Source of the DNA: Pseudogracilibacillus sp037072025
Lineage (GTDB): Bacteria; Bacillota; Bacilli; Bacillales; Amphibacillaceae
DNA: 64,000 nt
NCBI RefSeq assembly: GCF_037072025.1
Contig: NZ_JAXHDD010000005.1
Coordinates: 66,446-130,445 of the forward strand
Reading direction: 5' to 3'
Shown: one piece after another, positions 1 to 8,621 of the stretch
Numbering within the stretch: the first letter of the stretch is position 1
How the letters are laid out: every line of letters starts with the position of its first letter
Position numbers and translations under genes: made by a program
Notes under the pieces: generated by a model
What the model saw: only the letters and a program-made list of their open reading frames with translations
Told to the model about the DNA's origin: nothing
The model's database searches: none

Positions 1-702
1 GTTCCACATGCGGAAATTTTAGAAGAAGCTGCTCCAATTTTGGCTGAAAAAGGGATTACACTTGAAATAGAACCTTATGAAGATTATGTTTTACCGAACG
101 ATGATTTAGCAAGCGGTGAATTAGATGCTAACTACTTCCAGCATATACCTTATTTAGAGCAAACAGTTGCTGATACAGGTTATGAATTAACTCATATTGG
201 CAACATCCACATTGAACCAATTGGAATTTATTCAAAATCAATTACAGATATGGAAGACATTCCTGAAGGGACAGAAGTTATTTTGAGTAATTCGGTTTCT
301 GATCATGGTCGTATTTTAGGTTTATTTCAAAAAGCTGGTTTAATCGAGTTAGCAGATGGGGTTGAGGCAGCTAATGCAACGATTGATGATATTGTTGAAA
401 ATCCAAAAAAACTGACATTCACACCAGATTATGAGCCTGCATTTTTACCTGAAATATATGAAACTGAAGAAGATGCACTTGTCGTAATTAACACAAACTA
501 TGCAATTGGTGCTGGGCTCGATCCGCAGAATGACTCCATATTTATAGAAGAAGATGATTCTCCTTACGTTAACGTAATTGCTGTTAAAACGGAGGATGAA
601 AATAATGAAGCGTTAAATACATTAGTTGAAGTACTTCACTCCGAAGAAATTCAAAACTTTATACTTGAAAATTATGACGGTGCGGTTGTACCTGTAAACT
701 AA
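1..702 (+). CDS. metQ: MetQ-type methionine ABC transporter lipoprotein, 3' part
   Basis: This is the C-terminal 233 residues of a NlpA/MetQ-family solute-binding lipoprotein. Members bind methionine at the outer membrane face and deliver it to the MetNP importer. The frame is open from base 1, so the signal peptide and lipobox lie upstream of the window. The visible part starts VPHAEILEEAAPIL, a conserved NlpA segment, and carries the family features ELDANYFQH and the C-terminal EIQNFILENYDGAVVPV. It ends just before a terminator, so it is the last gene of its unit; metN and metP would lie to the left. The family call is firm, the substrate is inferred. Confidence 0.85.
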   Translation, partial: VPHAEILEEAAPILAEKGITLEIEPYEDYVLPNDDLASGELDANYFQHIPYLEQTVADTGYELTHIGNIHIEPIGIYSKSITDMEDIPEGTEVILSNSVSDHGRILGLFQKAGLIELADGVEAANATIDDIVENPKKLTFTPDYEPAFLPEIYETEEDALVVINTNYAIGAGLDPQNDSIFIEEDDSPYVNVIAVKTEDENNEALNTLVEVLHSEEIQNFILENYDGAVVPVN

Positions 703-712
703 GATGATAAAG

Positions 713-747
713 ATGCTGATTCCTTTTAAATAGGATCAGCATTTTTG
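713..747 (+). terminator. Rho-independent terminator of the metQ unit
   Basis: An ATGCTGAT / ATCAGCAT stem extended by TCC/GG pairs with one bulge is followed by TTTTT, 10 bases after the metQ stop codon. Confidence 0.85.
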
Positions 748-786
748 TTAACCAAAATTATTTTACAAATTATCACTTTTGGTTTA
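748..786. promoter_or_regulatory. Inverted repeat TTAACCAAAA / TTTTGGTTTA
   Basis: Two 10-base arms match at 9 of 10 positions and are separated by 19 bases. The core TAACCAA recurs in the palindrome at 966-980 before sufC, so the region may hold several sites for one regulator. This is inference from sequence similarity only. Confidence 0.35.
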
Positions 787-824
787 TTGTTAAATTAGAA
801 CAATTATTAATAGGGAGGCTTTAA

Positions 825-893
825 ATGAGAATTTATTTGGAAATAACAAACAAATCTTTTATAAAGGTATTTATTAAAAAACTATATAAATAG
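825..893 (+). CDS. Possible 22-aa leader peptide
   Basis: ATG at 825 follows a near-perfect Shine-Dalgarno (GGGAGG at 813-818, 6-base spacing). It opens a 22-codon frame, MRIYLEITNKSFIKVFIKKL plus two residues, ending at TAG 891-893. The peptide is lysine- and isoleucine-rich and matches no family I recognise. It lies between the metQ terminator and the suf promoter. The strong ribosome site is the only evidence, and chance is quite possible in AT-rich DNA. Confidence 0.25.
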   Translation: MRIYLEITNKSFIKVFIKKLYK

Positions 894-914
894 ACACCTA
901 ATTATCCATTATAT

Positions 915-943
915 TTGATAAATTGCATTCAATCAGATAAGAT
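915..943 (+). promoter_or_regulatory. Sigma-A-type promoter of the suf operon
   Basis: TTGATA (915-920), 17-base spacer, TAAGAT (938-943). Transcription would start near 950, placing the palindrome at 966-980 inside the early transcribed region before sufC. Confidence 0.6.
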
Positions 944-965
944 TGTACTGAGAATAAATTGATAA

Positions 966-980
966 TTGGTTAGTAACCAA
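966..980. promoter_or_regulatory. Perfect palindrome before sufC, operator candidate
   Basis: TTGGTTAGTAACCAA is a perfect 7-1-7 palindrome. It lies 22 bases downstream of the suggested -10 element and 33 bases before the sufC start codon, a position where a bound repressor would block the suf operon. The regulator is unknown; the SufR-like protein at 21176-21808 is one candidate. Confidence 0.45.
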
Positions 981-1013
981 ATAAAATACACTACAGTATG
1001 TGGAGGTATCAAT

Positions 1014-1802
1014 ATGGCAGAGTTTACATTAGAAATAAAGGATCTTCATGTTTCTATTGAAGGTAATGAAATATTAAAGGGGATTACCCTTACAATAAAA
1101 AGTGGTGAATTTCATGCAATAATGGGACCGAATGGAACAGGGAAGTCCACGCTTGCAGCAGCAATTATGGGCCACCCGAAATTTGAAGTTACGAAAGGGT
1201 CCATTACTTTAAATGGGGAAGACGTATTAGAAATGGAAGTGGATGAAAGAGCACGTGCAGGGCTTTTCTTGGGCATGCAATACCCAAGCGAGATTAGCGG
1301 AGTTACAACATCTGACTTTTTACGTTCTTCTATTAACGCACGTCGTGAAGAAGGCAATGAAATTTCTTTAATGAAATTTATTAAAGAAATGGATCAAGCA
1401 TTAGACGATTTAGAAATTGACCAAAACTTGGCTCAACGATATTTAAATGAAGGTTTCTCAGGTGGAGAGAAAAAGCGAAACGAGATTCTGCAATTAATGA
1501 TGTTAAAACCAGGAATTGCCATTCTTGATGAGATTGACTCAGGACTCGATATCGATGCATTAAAGATCGTTTCAGATGCAGTGAATAAAGTACGTGAAGA
1601 AACTGGCTTAGGTTGCTTAATTATTACCCACTACCAACGCTTATTAAACTATATTAAACCTGACTTCGTTCATGTCGTTATGCAAGGTCGTATTGTAAAA
1701 TCAGGTGGTGCTGAACTTGCAGAACGTTTAGAACAAGAAGGATACGAATGGGTTAAAGAAGAACTCGGCATTGAAGATGAAACGGTCGGTCAAAAAGCTT
1801 AA
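1014..1802 (+). CDS. sufC: SufC, Fe-S cluster assembly ATPase
   Basis: SufC is the ABC-type ATPase that drives the SufBCD scaffold on which Fe-S clusters are built in the cytosol. The 262-residue protein has Walker A GPNGTGKST (38-46), a SufC-type signature FSGGEKKR (148-155) and Walker B IAILDEID (168-175). The frame extends upstream to 966, but ATG 1014 is preferred: it follows a GGAGG site and gives the length usual for Bacillus SufC. It is the first gene of sufCDSUB, with sufD starting 20 bases after its stop. The call is very secure. Confidence 0.97.
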   Translation: MAEFTLEIKDLHVSIEGNEILKGITLTIKSGEFHAIMGPNGTGKSTLAAAIMGHPKFEVTKGSITLNGEDVLEMEVDERARAGLFLGMQYPSEISGVTTSDFLRSSINARREEGNEISLMKFIKEMDQALDDLEIDQNLAQRYLNEGFSGGEKKRNEILQLMMLKPGIAILDEIDSGLDIDALKIVSDAVNKVREETGLGCLIITHYQRLLNYIKPDFVHVVMQGRIVKSGGAELAERLEQEGYEWVKEELGIEDETVGQKA

Positions 1803-1822
1803 GGTAGGAGGGAGATAGTTCG

Positions 1823-3130
1823 ATGACCACACTTACTACGTTACCATTTGATAATAAATATGTTGAACAATTTTCAAAAGAAAATGATGAACCAAAATGG
1901 ATGACAACTCTACGTTTGGAAGGGTTAGATTTAGCTCAAACACTCGACCTTCCTAAACCAGATAAAACAAATATTACAAGATGGAATTTCACGCAATTTA
2001 AACACGGAGCAGAAGGAGAAAAAATTTCCGATTTAAAAAATGTTCCAGAACAATTAAAAGATTTTATTGATGAAAAAAATACACCAAAAAATATCGTTAT
2101 TTTACGTAACCAGTCAGTTGCCTATGCAGCATTAGACGAAGAATTAAAAGATAAAGGTGTAATTTTTACAGATATTTTTACAGCGCTTAAAGAACATGAA
2201 GAACTTGTACAAAAGTATTACATGAAAGATGCAGTAGCAGTTGATGAACATAAGTTAACAGCTTTACATGCAGCTTTAATGAATGGTGGGATATTTGTAT
2301 ATGTTCCGAAAAACATTGAAATAAAAGAGCCAATACAAACAATATTTTGGCAGGAAGATCGTGAAGCCGCTCTATTTAATCATGTCATTGTAGTGGTTGA
2401 AGAAAATAGTGAAGTAACTTATGTAGAAAATTACATTTCTGATAATGAGTCAGAAGAAACAGTATCAAACATAATCACAGAAGTATTTGCCTATGATAAT
2501 GCAAAAGTTTCTTTTGGCGCAGTAGATCATTTTGCTGCAGGTACTACTTCATATATTAACCGACGTGGCGTGGCATATCGAGATGCAACAATTGATTGGG
2601 CACTTGGCCAGATGAACGAAGGGTATACAGTATCTGAAAATGTTACTAATTTAATTGGTAATAGTTCGTCGGTAAATGCTCGAACAGTAACAGTTGGTCG
2701 CGGGAAACAAACACAAAACTTTACAGCAAAAACAGTGCATATTGGTTTAGATACAGATGGACAAATTTCACAACGCGGAGTGCTTAGCGGTCGTACAACG
2801 GCTATCTTTAACGCAATTGGTGAAATTGACAATGGAGCTACTCGTGCGAATGCAGAGCAAGAATCACGTGTACTCATGTTAAGCGGAGATGCACGAGGAG
2901 ATGCTAACCCTATTCTTTTAATTGATGAAGATGATGTAACAGCAGGACACGCAGCATCTGTTGGCCGTGTTGATGATATGCAACTTTACTATTTGCAAAG
3001 TCGTGGAATTACAAAAAAAGATGCAGAAAGACTAATTATTCACGGGTTTTTGGCACCAGTTGTTAATGAATTGCCGATTGAAACAATTAAAAATCAATTA
3101 ACACAATTAATTGAAGGGAAATTAAGCTAA
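1823..3130 (+). CDS. sufD: SufD, Fe-S cluster assembly scaffold protein
   Basis: SufD is the SufB paralogue in the SufBC2D scaffold complex and is needed for iron entry and cluster assembly. The 435-residue protein carries the SufBD beta-helix region, with the family signatures NFTAKTVHIG, RGVLSGRTTAIF and the C-terminal DDMQLYYLQSRGI. A GGAGGGAG site precedes the ATG. Its stop TAA shares one base with the sufS start (ATG at 3130), which suggests translational coupling. Nothing in it looks broken. Confidence 0.96.
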   Translation: MTTLTTLPFDNKYVEQFSKENDEPKWMTTLRLEGLDLAQTLDLPKPDKTNITRWNFTQFKHGAEGEKISDLKNVPEQLKDFIDEKNTPKNIVILRNQSVAYAALDEELKDKGVIFTDIFTALKEHEELVQKYYMKDAVAVDEHKLTALHAALMNGGIFVYVPKNIEIKEPIQTIFWQEDREAALFNHVIVVVEENSEVTYVENYISDNESEETVSNIITEVFAYDNAKVSFGAVDHFAAGTTSYINRRGVAYRDATIDWALGQMNEGYTVSENVTNLIGNSSSVNARTVTVGRGKQTQNFTAKTVHIGLDTDGQISQRGVLSGRTTAIFNAIGEIDNGATRANAEQESRVLMLSGDARGDANPILLIDEDDVTAGHAASVGRVDDMQLYYLQSRGITKKDAERLIIHGFLAPVVNELPIETIKNQLTQLIEGKLS

Positions 3131-4353
3131 TGGATGTACGAAAAGTTCGTGAACAATTCCCCATTTTGGATCAAGAAGTAAATGGCCACCCTTTAGTGTA
3201 TCTCGATTCTTCGGCAACTGCTCAAAAACCAATTAAAGTAATTGAAGCAGTCAATAATTATTATCGGCAAACGAATTCAAACGTTCACCGGGGTGTTCAT
3301 ACTCTCGGTTCTCAAGCGACTGATTTATATGAAGGAGCAAGAGATAAAGTAAGACGTTTTATTAACGCAAGAAGTACTGCGGAAATTATCTTTAATCGCG
3401 GAACGACAACTGGTATAAACGTTGTTGCACAAAGTTACGGATTGCAAAATGTAACGGCTGAAGATGAAATTGTTATTACTCCAATGGAACACCATAGTAA
3501 TATAATACCTTGGCAACAAGTGGCTAAAAAAACCGGTGCTACATTAAAATATATTCCATTACAAGAAGATGGCACTATTTCTCTTGAAGATGTAAAGGAA
3601 ACAGTGACAAATAAAACAAAGATTGTTGCTATTGCACATGTTTCAAATGTTTTAGGAACAATTAATCCAATTAAAGAGATTGCGAAAATTGCGCATGAAA
3701 ATGGTGCAGTGATCGTTGTAGATGGAGCGCAGAGTGCACCACATCTTAAAATTGATGTTCAAGACTTGGATTGTGATTTTTACGCTTTTTCCGGACACAA
3801 AATGGGTGCTCCTACGGGAATAGGTGTATTATATGGTAAGGAAGAACTTTTAGAGAAAATGGAGCCGGTCGAATTCGGCGGAGAAATGATTGATTTTGTT
3901 GAAAAATATGATTCTACCTGGAAAGAGCTACCATGGAAATTTGAAGGTGGGACACCAATCATTGCTGGAGCAATTGGTCTTGGCGCAGCAATCGACTTTC
4001 TTTCGGACATTGGAATGGAGAATATTTTGCAGCATGAAGAAAAATTAGCAAAATATGCACTTGAACGGTTAAGTGAAATAGATGGTCTTACCATTTATGG
4101 ACCTACAAAACGCGCAGCCTTAGTCACGTTTAATCTAGATGATGTTCATCCACATGATGTCTCAACTGTTTTGGACACAGAAGGTATTGCCATTCGTGCA
4201 GGCCACCATTGTGCGCAAGTTTTAATGAAACACTTAAATGTCTCAGCAACTGCAAGGGCAAGTATGTATTTGTATAATACAGAAGAAGATATTGATCGTT
4301 TAGCCGAAGGTCTGGTGAAAACAAAGGAGTATTTTGGGAATGTCGCATTTTAA
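3130..4353 (+). CDS. sufS: SufS, group II cysteine desulfurase
   Basis: SufS removes sulfur from cysteine by PLP chemistry and passes it as a persulfide to SufU. The 407-residue protein has the PLP lysine K224 in SGHKMGAPTG and the catalytic cysteine C361 in RAGHHCAQ; both positions agree with those known for B. subtilis SufS. It overlaps sufD by one base and sufU by 14 bases. All key residues are present, so an active enzyme is expected. Confidence 0.97.
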   Translation: MDVRKVREQFPILDQEVNGHPLVYLDSSATAQKPIKVIEAVNNYYRQTNSNVHRGVHTLGSQATDLYEGARDKVRRFINARSTAEIIFNRGTTTGINVVAQSYGLQNVTAEDEIVITPMEHHSNIIPWQQVAKKTGATLKYIPLQEDGTISLEDVKETVTNKTKIVAIAHVSNVLGTINPIKEIAKIAHENGAVIVVDGAQSAPHLKIDVQDLDCDFYAFSGHKMGAPTGIGVLYGKEELLEKMEPVEFGGEMIDFVEKYDSTWKELPWKFEGGTPIIAGAIGLGAAIDFLSDIGMENILQHEEKLAKYALERLSEIDGLTIYGPTKRAALVTFNLDDVHPHDVSTVLDTEGIAIRAGHHCAQVLMKHLNVSATARASMYLYNTEEDIDRLAEGLVKTKEYFGNVAF

Positions 4354-4768
4354 TTTAGACACATTATACCGACAAGTCATCATGGATCACTATAAACATC
4401 CACGAAATCGTGGAACTTTTGAAGATGAATCACTAACAGTTGAAATGAATAACCCAACATGTGGAGATCGCATATTTTTACAATTTAAACTAGATAGTGA
4501 TGTTGTGGAAGATGTGAGATTTACAGGTGAAGGTTGTTCGATCAGTTTAGCTTCAGCCTCAATGATGACCCAAGCAATAAAAGGCAAGAAAATAGATGAA
4601 GCATTAAAAATGTCAAATTTATTTTCAAAAATGATGTTAGGCGAAGAAGTTGACATAGAAGCATTTGGTTTAGAAGATATCGAAGCATTGCAAGGAGTAT
4701 CCAATTTTCCAGCACGAATTAAATGTGCAACACTTGCTTGGAAAGCGATGGAGAAGGTAAGCAAATAA
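4340..4768 (+). CDS. sufU: SufU, zinc-dependent sulfur transferase
   Basis: SufU accepts sulfur from SufS in Firmicutes through a zinc-bound cysteine and stimulates the desulfurase. The zinc ligands C41 and D43 (PTCGDR) and C66 (GEGCSIS) are visible, and the last cysteine lies in RIKCATLAW at 129. ATG 4340 is preferred to the TTG two codons earlier because it puts the first three ligands at the positions known in B. subtilis. AAGGAG lies 11 bases upstream, inside sufS. A 171-base gap without a gene separates it from sufB. Confidence 0.95.
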   Translation: MSHFNLDTLYRQVIMDHYKHPRNRGTFEDESLTVEMNNPTCGDRIFLQFKLDSDVVEDVRFTGEGCSISLASASMMTQAIKGKKIDEALKMSNLFSKMMLGEEVDIEAFGLEDIEALQGVSNFPARIKCATLAWKAMEKVSK

Positions 4769-4939
4769 ACTACCCGAGTTGCTTGAAATTTGCTACAAAT
4801 AAAGTAGGAACTGTTGTTATACGTGAGTTGGGACAAGCGAAAGCACAGTCCAAAGATGAGATACCTTTAACCAGTGGGCAATAAGAAAGTTGTATTCTTT
4901 CTCACAGCTTTCGAAAAAAACTTAAGGAGGTTTTTTAAA

Positions 4940-6337
4940 ATGGCGAAAGAAATGCCAAATATTGGCGAATATAAATATGGGTTCCGTGACCGAGATGTAT
5001 CTGTCTTTCGTACGGAAAGAGGGCTTACAAAAAAAGTAGTTGAAGAAATATCGCGTATGAAAAATGAGCCTGAGTGGATGCTAGAAGAACGCCTTAAAGC
5101 GTTGGATATTTTTTATAAAAAACCGATGCCTCAGTGGGGTGGAGACTTATCAGAACTCGATTTCGATGAGATTATTTACTATGTTAAACCTTCTGAGCGA
5201 CAAGGTAGATCTTGGGATGAAGTACCTGAAGAAATCAAACAAACTTTTGATCGTTTAGGTATTCCTGAAGCTGAACAAAAATACCTTGCTGGTGTTTCCG
5301 CTCAGTATGAATCAGAAGTAGTATATCAAAGTTTAGAAAAAGATTTAGAAGAATTAGGAATTATTTTCTCTGATACCGATTCTGCACTTCAAGAGCATGA
5401 AGAAATATTTAAAGAGTATTTTGGAAAAGTAGTTCCAGCGTCAGATAATAAATTCGCTGCCCTAAATACGGCGGTATGGTCTGGTGGGTCATTTATCTAC
5501 GTGCCAAAAGGTGTGGAAGCAAAAGCACCGCTACAAGCATATTTCCGAATTAACTCCGAGAATATGGGGCAATTTGAAAGAACGCTCATTATCGTAGATG
5601 AAGGTGCATCTGTTCACTATGTAGAAGGATGTACTGCACCAGTATATACGACAAACTCCCTTCATAGTGCAGTTGTGGAAATTTTTGTAAAAAAAGACGC
5701 TACATGCCGTTATACGACCATTCAAAACTGGGCAAATAACGTTTACAATTTAGTAACAAAACGAGCTACATGTGAAGCGAATGCAACAATGGAATGGATC
5801 GATGGTAATATGGGATCTAAATTAACGATGAAGTATCCGTCAGTCCTATTACGTGGAGAAGGTGCACGAGGTACAACTATTTCGATTGCCTTAGCTGGAA
5901 AAGGTCAACACCAAGATGCAGGAGCTAAAATGTATCATTTAGCACCAAACACATCATCTTCTATCGTTTCAAAATCAATTTCGAAACATGGAGGAAAAGT
6001 ATCGTATCGCGGTATTGTTCACTTCGGTCGTAAAGCAGATGGAGCACGTGCCAATATTGAATGTGACACGCTCATTATGGATAACGAATCAACTTCAGAT
6101 ACCATTCCATATAATGAAATTTACAATGATAATATTTCACTTGAACACGAGGCAAAAGTTTCAAAAGTATCAGAAGAACAACTTTTCTATCTCATGAGTA
6201 GAGGTTTAGAAGAGCAAGAAGCAACAGATATGATCGTTATGGGCTTCATCGAGCCATTCACAAGAGAACTTCCAATGGAATATGCAGTTGAAATGAACCG
6301 TTTAATTTCGATGGAAATGGAAGGTAGTATCGGATAA
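4940..6337 (+). CDS. sufB: SufB, Fe-S cluster assembly scaffold protein
   Basis: SufB is the main scaffold subunit of SufBC2D. The start ATG 4940 sits behind a strong AAGGAGG site and gives 465 residues, the usual Bacillus length; an upstream extension to 4874 is not needed. Conserved family segments include FIYVPKGVEAKAPLQ, VHYVEGCTAP and the C-terminal LFYLMSRGLEEQEA. It ends the suf operon. The next sequence is a hairpin and then the convergent remnant of a phage integrase, so the operon end was probably the landing site of a prophage. Confidence 0.97.
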   Translation: MAKEMPNIGEYKYGFRDRDVSVFRTERGLTKKVVEEISRMKNEPEWMLEERLKALDIFYKKPMPQWGGDLSELDFDEIIYYVKPSERQGRSWDEVPEEIKQTFDRLGIPEAEQKYLAGVSAQYESEVVYQSLEKDLEELGIIFSDTDSALQEHEEIFKEYFGKVVPASDNKFAALNTAVWSGGSFIYVPKGVEAKAPLQAYFRINSENMGQFERTLIIVDEGASVHYVEGCTAPVYTTNSLHSAVVEIFVKKDATCRYTTIQNWANNVYNLVTKRATCEANATMEWIDGNMGSKLTMKYPSVLLRGEGARGTTISIALAGKGQHQDAGAKMYHLAPNTSSSIVSKSISKHGGKVSYRGIVHFGRKADGARANIECDTLIMDNESTSDTIPYNEIYNDNISLEHEAKVSKVSEEQLFYLMSRGLEEQEATDMIVMGFIEPFTRELPMEYAVEMNRLISMEMEGSIG

Positions 6338-6341
6338 TACC

Positions 6342-7170
6342 CTAAACCCTTGTCACAATTGCGTTTGTGGCGAGGGTTATTTTCTGTTTTCCTCTTTCGT
6401 GCCACATTGAGTTTAAATGATTGCTTATTTTGTCCAATTCCGATGACTCATATTGTGGCGTAATATCTAAATATGTGTCAGATGTAGTTTGTATGGATCC
6501 ATGTCCTAAACGTTTTGAAATATACAATAAATCTGCACCAGCTTCTAAAGATAATACAGCATGACTATGTCTAAACCCATGTGTTCCTTTATATTCAACT
6601 CCCGCATCAAAACAATGATTTTTTATCATGTCGCGTAGTAGATGGTGTCATGTAGTTACCATTGTAAGTTTGAAAAATAATCATGTCCTTATTACGAATA
6701 AATTTTTCATGTTTCAATATCATCTTATTTTGCAGTCTTCTGAAATCTGATAATAATTCCACTATGTTCTTGTCTAATTCAATATTTCGATATGAGGGAT
6801 TGTTTTTTAGGGTTGAAATAGTTAACCTGTTGTTATCATCTCTTGATGTCTGTTTATTAACATCCAACCTATTCTGTTGAACGTCACTCCATTTTAAAGC
6901 TAATGCTTCACTAATTCGTAACCCTGTTCTAGACAAAAAATACACCAAAACATAATAAACATTATACTCTGAAAATCGTTGCGGCTTATACTCACTTAAA
7001 TAATCGAGCAAAATATTTAAATCATCAAAATTGTAGTATTTAATATCTTTTTTGACATTCACCGTTTTATGTCTCGGTAAAGTAATTTTTTCTGCTGGAT
7101 TTTTATTTAAGATTTCCAAATTATAAACAGCATAATTGAAAATTTCTTTTAATGTAATTAGATATTTTTT
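6342..7170 (-). pseudogene. Tyrosine-recombinase phage integrase, truncated and frameshifted
   Basis: The C-terminal two thirds of a phage integrase remain. One frame (7119-6607 and upstream) shows the end of the core-binding domain (KEIFNYAV, NPAEKITLP) and the first catalytic arginine in TGLRISEAL. The second frame (6629-6342) carries HGFRHSHA with the His-x-x-Arg pair, LGHGS, and the nucleophilic tyrosine in TTSDTYLDI. The reading frame breaks near 6620, and the N-terminal arm-binding domain is missing before the hairpin at 7172. The catalytic residues survive but on two frames, so no active protein is expected. It points towards sufB, as integrases next to their own attachment site often do. 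Confidence 0.88.
6345..6378. terminator. Hairpin at the suf operon end, overlapping the int 3' end
   Basis: AACCCTTGTCAC pairs along its whole length with GTGGCGAGGGTT (12 pairs, some G-U), 8 bases after the sufB stop. The plus-strand tail ATTTTCTGTTTTCC is only moderately T-rich. The same bases encode the last codons of the integrase remnant on the minus strand, so this may also be half of a phage attachment site. Confidence 0.55.
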
Positions 7171-7171
7171 A

Positions 7172-7205
7172 AAAATGCACTCATATTAATTATGGGTGCA
7201 TTTTT
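7172..7205. terminator. Hairpin terminator at the truncated int 5' edge
   Basis: A 14-base arm AAAATGCACTCATA pairs with TATGGGTGCATTTT across a TTAAT loop, followed by T residues on the plus strand and preceded by A residues, so it could stop transcription in both directions. Confidence 0.7.
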
Positions 7206-7218
7206 CATTGAAAATATT

Positions 7219-7266
7219 TACCAACTCTATCATAATTGTACCTATACATAATTATGGAGGTTGGTA
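7219..7266 (+). promoter_or_regulatory. Inverted repeat embracing the ribosome site of the lipoprotein gene
   Basis: TACCAAC (7219-7225) is the exact reverse complement of GTTGGTA (7260-7266). The right arm begins on the last G of the GGAGG ribosome site and ends two bases before the GTG start. A related arrangement precedes the next gene at 7900-7943. Folding in RNA would hide the ribosome site; alternatively the arms are a protein-binding site. Confidence 0.5.
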
Positions 7267-7268
7267 GT

Positions 7269-7868
7269 GTGAGAAAATATTTGTTTGTTATTTATAGTTC
7301 GTTATTAATCTTGTCTGCTTGTGGATTTTCAAATGAATCGGAAGAGACAAATGCAGGTGAAACGGAAGAAGAGGTTAATAACGAAAACGCAGAAAATAAT
7401 GAGGATTCCAATGAAATCAATCGTGACAATGTGAATAGTGGTGTGATGAAACTTGGTGATACAGGGCTTGTAGACGATGAACTTGGACAGTATGAAATTA
7501 CGCCAACAAGTGTTGAAATATTTACGGAAAGAGATGGAATTATACCTAATAATGATGATGAAGTGTTTGTATTAATTGACTATACAGTCGAATTTTTAAG
7601 TGATGAGGCATTTGAGGAAGAAGATATCCTAGGTATCCGTTTATTATTGAAAAATACACAAGGGAATGAAGTTACTGAAATCTCCTATTATGATTATGAA
7701 TTTGTTGATAGAATAACAGGAACAATTGAACCGGGAGAATCGTATGATAGCCAAATGTTGTTCGAAATTCCAGAATCAGAGTCATCTGAATATACTTTAC
7801 ATTTTGGGTCCTACTCAGCCGACGTTGAAGATGCAGAATGGTTTTTTACAGAAGATGAAGCGAAGTAG
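7269..7868 (+). CDS. Prophage-borne lipoprotein, DUF4352/DUF5067-like
   Basis: The GTG start at 7269 has GGAGG 8 bases upstream; the longer frame from 7236 would place the signal peptide internally. The protein has 199 residues. Residues 1-17 form a lipoprotein signal with lipobox LSAC and lipidated C18, followed by an acidic Asn/Glu-rich linker (about 20-50) and a C-terminal beta-rich domain like those of DUF4352/DUF5067 proteins. Such lipoproteins are often carried near the integrase in Firmicute prophages, where some act in superinfection exclusion; that role is inference here. It is the only intact gene of protein size in the phage remnant. Confidence 0.72.
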   Translation: MRKYLFVIYSSLLILSACGFSNESEETNAGETEEEVNNENAENNEDSNEINRDNVNSGVMKLGDTGLVDDELGQYEITPTSVEIFTERDGIIPNNDDEVFVLIDYTVEFLSDEAFEEEDILGIRLLLKNTQGNEVTEISYYDYEFVDRITGTIEPGESYDSQMLFEIPESESSEYTLHFGSYSADVEDAEWFFTEDEAK

Positions 7869-7899
7869 GGGAATTGTGGTATAACAATTTGATAAATAT

Positions 7900-7943
7900 T
7901 ACCAACTATCCGATAATGTAAATAACATATTAGGCGGTTGGTA
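7900..7943 (+). promoter_or_regulatory. Second TACCAAC / GTTGGTA inverted repeat before a prophage gene
   Basis: TACCAAC (7900-7906) and GTTGGTA (7937-7943) are exact reverse complements with 30 bases between them; ATG follows 3 bases later. The intervening bases also resemble the 7219-7266 leader, and the whole leader looks duplicated. The ribosome site here, GGCGG, is weaker than in the first copy. Confidence 0.5.
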
Positions 7944-7946
7944 GAA

Positions 7947-8615
7947 ATGCCTGAAAAAAGTAAAGAGAAAAAACCAATTTTTTAAAAATGGTGGTTTTGG
8001 GTTATAGCCATTTTGATTATTGGTAGTTGGATTGTAGGTGGCGAAGGCTCTACTTCAGAAGATAAAGAAAAAGTAGAAACTGTCGACAAGCAAGTAGAAG
8101 CTGAAAAAAAGGAAAAAGACGATAAAAAAGAAGAAAAAACCAAAAAAGAGGAAAAGAAAAAAGCCGAAGAAGAAAGAAAGAGTAATAGAACTGTTGATGA
8201 GGCAATAGAAGAAGATAACGATAATGTGGATAAGGCAACATTGAAAGATGGAACACTTACTCTTGTGGGTGAAGGTAAAACAACATTCAGTGAAAACACA
8301 TTGTTTATGTCAGTATACGATATGTTCGAAGCAATGCATGAAGGTTTCAAAGATGAAAATGTTAAAGAAGTTTACATAGAATTAACAACAACAATGGTAG
8401 ATCAAAAGGGAAATGAATCTGTAGAACCAGTAATAAAATATAACTATAGCAGAGAATCATTTGAAGAATTAAACTATGATAACTTTTCCGATATGGCTTA
8501 TAGTGAAGAATGGCGTATATTGACAGAGGCGGATTATTATTATATTCATCCTGGTATCTATAAGAATTTAAAAGATAAATATACAGATCACGTAAATGTA
8601 GAGGGTTTTAAATAA
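7947..8615 (+). pseudogene. Membrane-anchored charged protein with an in-frame TAA
   Basis: ATG 7947 reads MPEKSKEKKPIF, then TAA at 7983-7985. The same frame continues as KWWFWVIAILIIGSWIVGG, a clear membrane anchor, then a highly charged Lys/Glu coiled coil (to about 8190) and a C-terminal globular part of about 140 residues. The N-terminus makes sense only if the stop codon is a recent nonsense change. A TTG at 8013 could restart translation inside the membrane segment. The gene shares its unusual leader with the lipoprotein gene upstream and is followed by a good terminator. Function unknown; a prophage surface or exclusion protein is a guess. Confidence 0.72.
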
Positions 8616-8621
8616 AATTAT

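Noticed and set aside
4769..4939. Extra gene between sufU and sufB
   Set aside because: The sufB frame extends back to 4874, but the strong AAGGAGG before ATG 4940 and the usual length place the start at 4940; the rest shows no frame.
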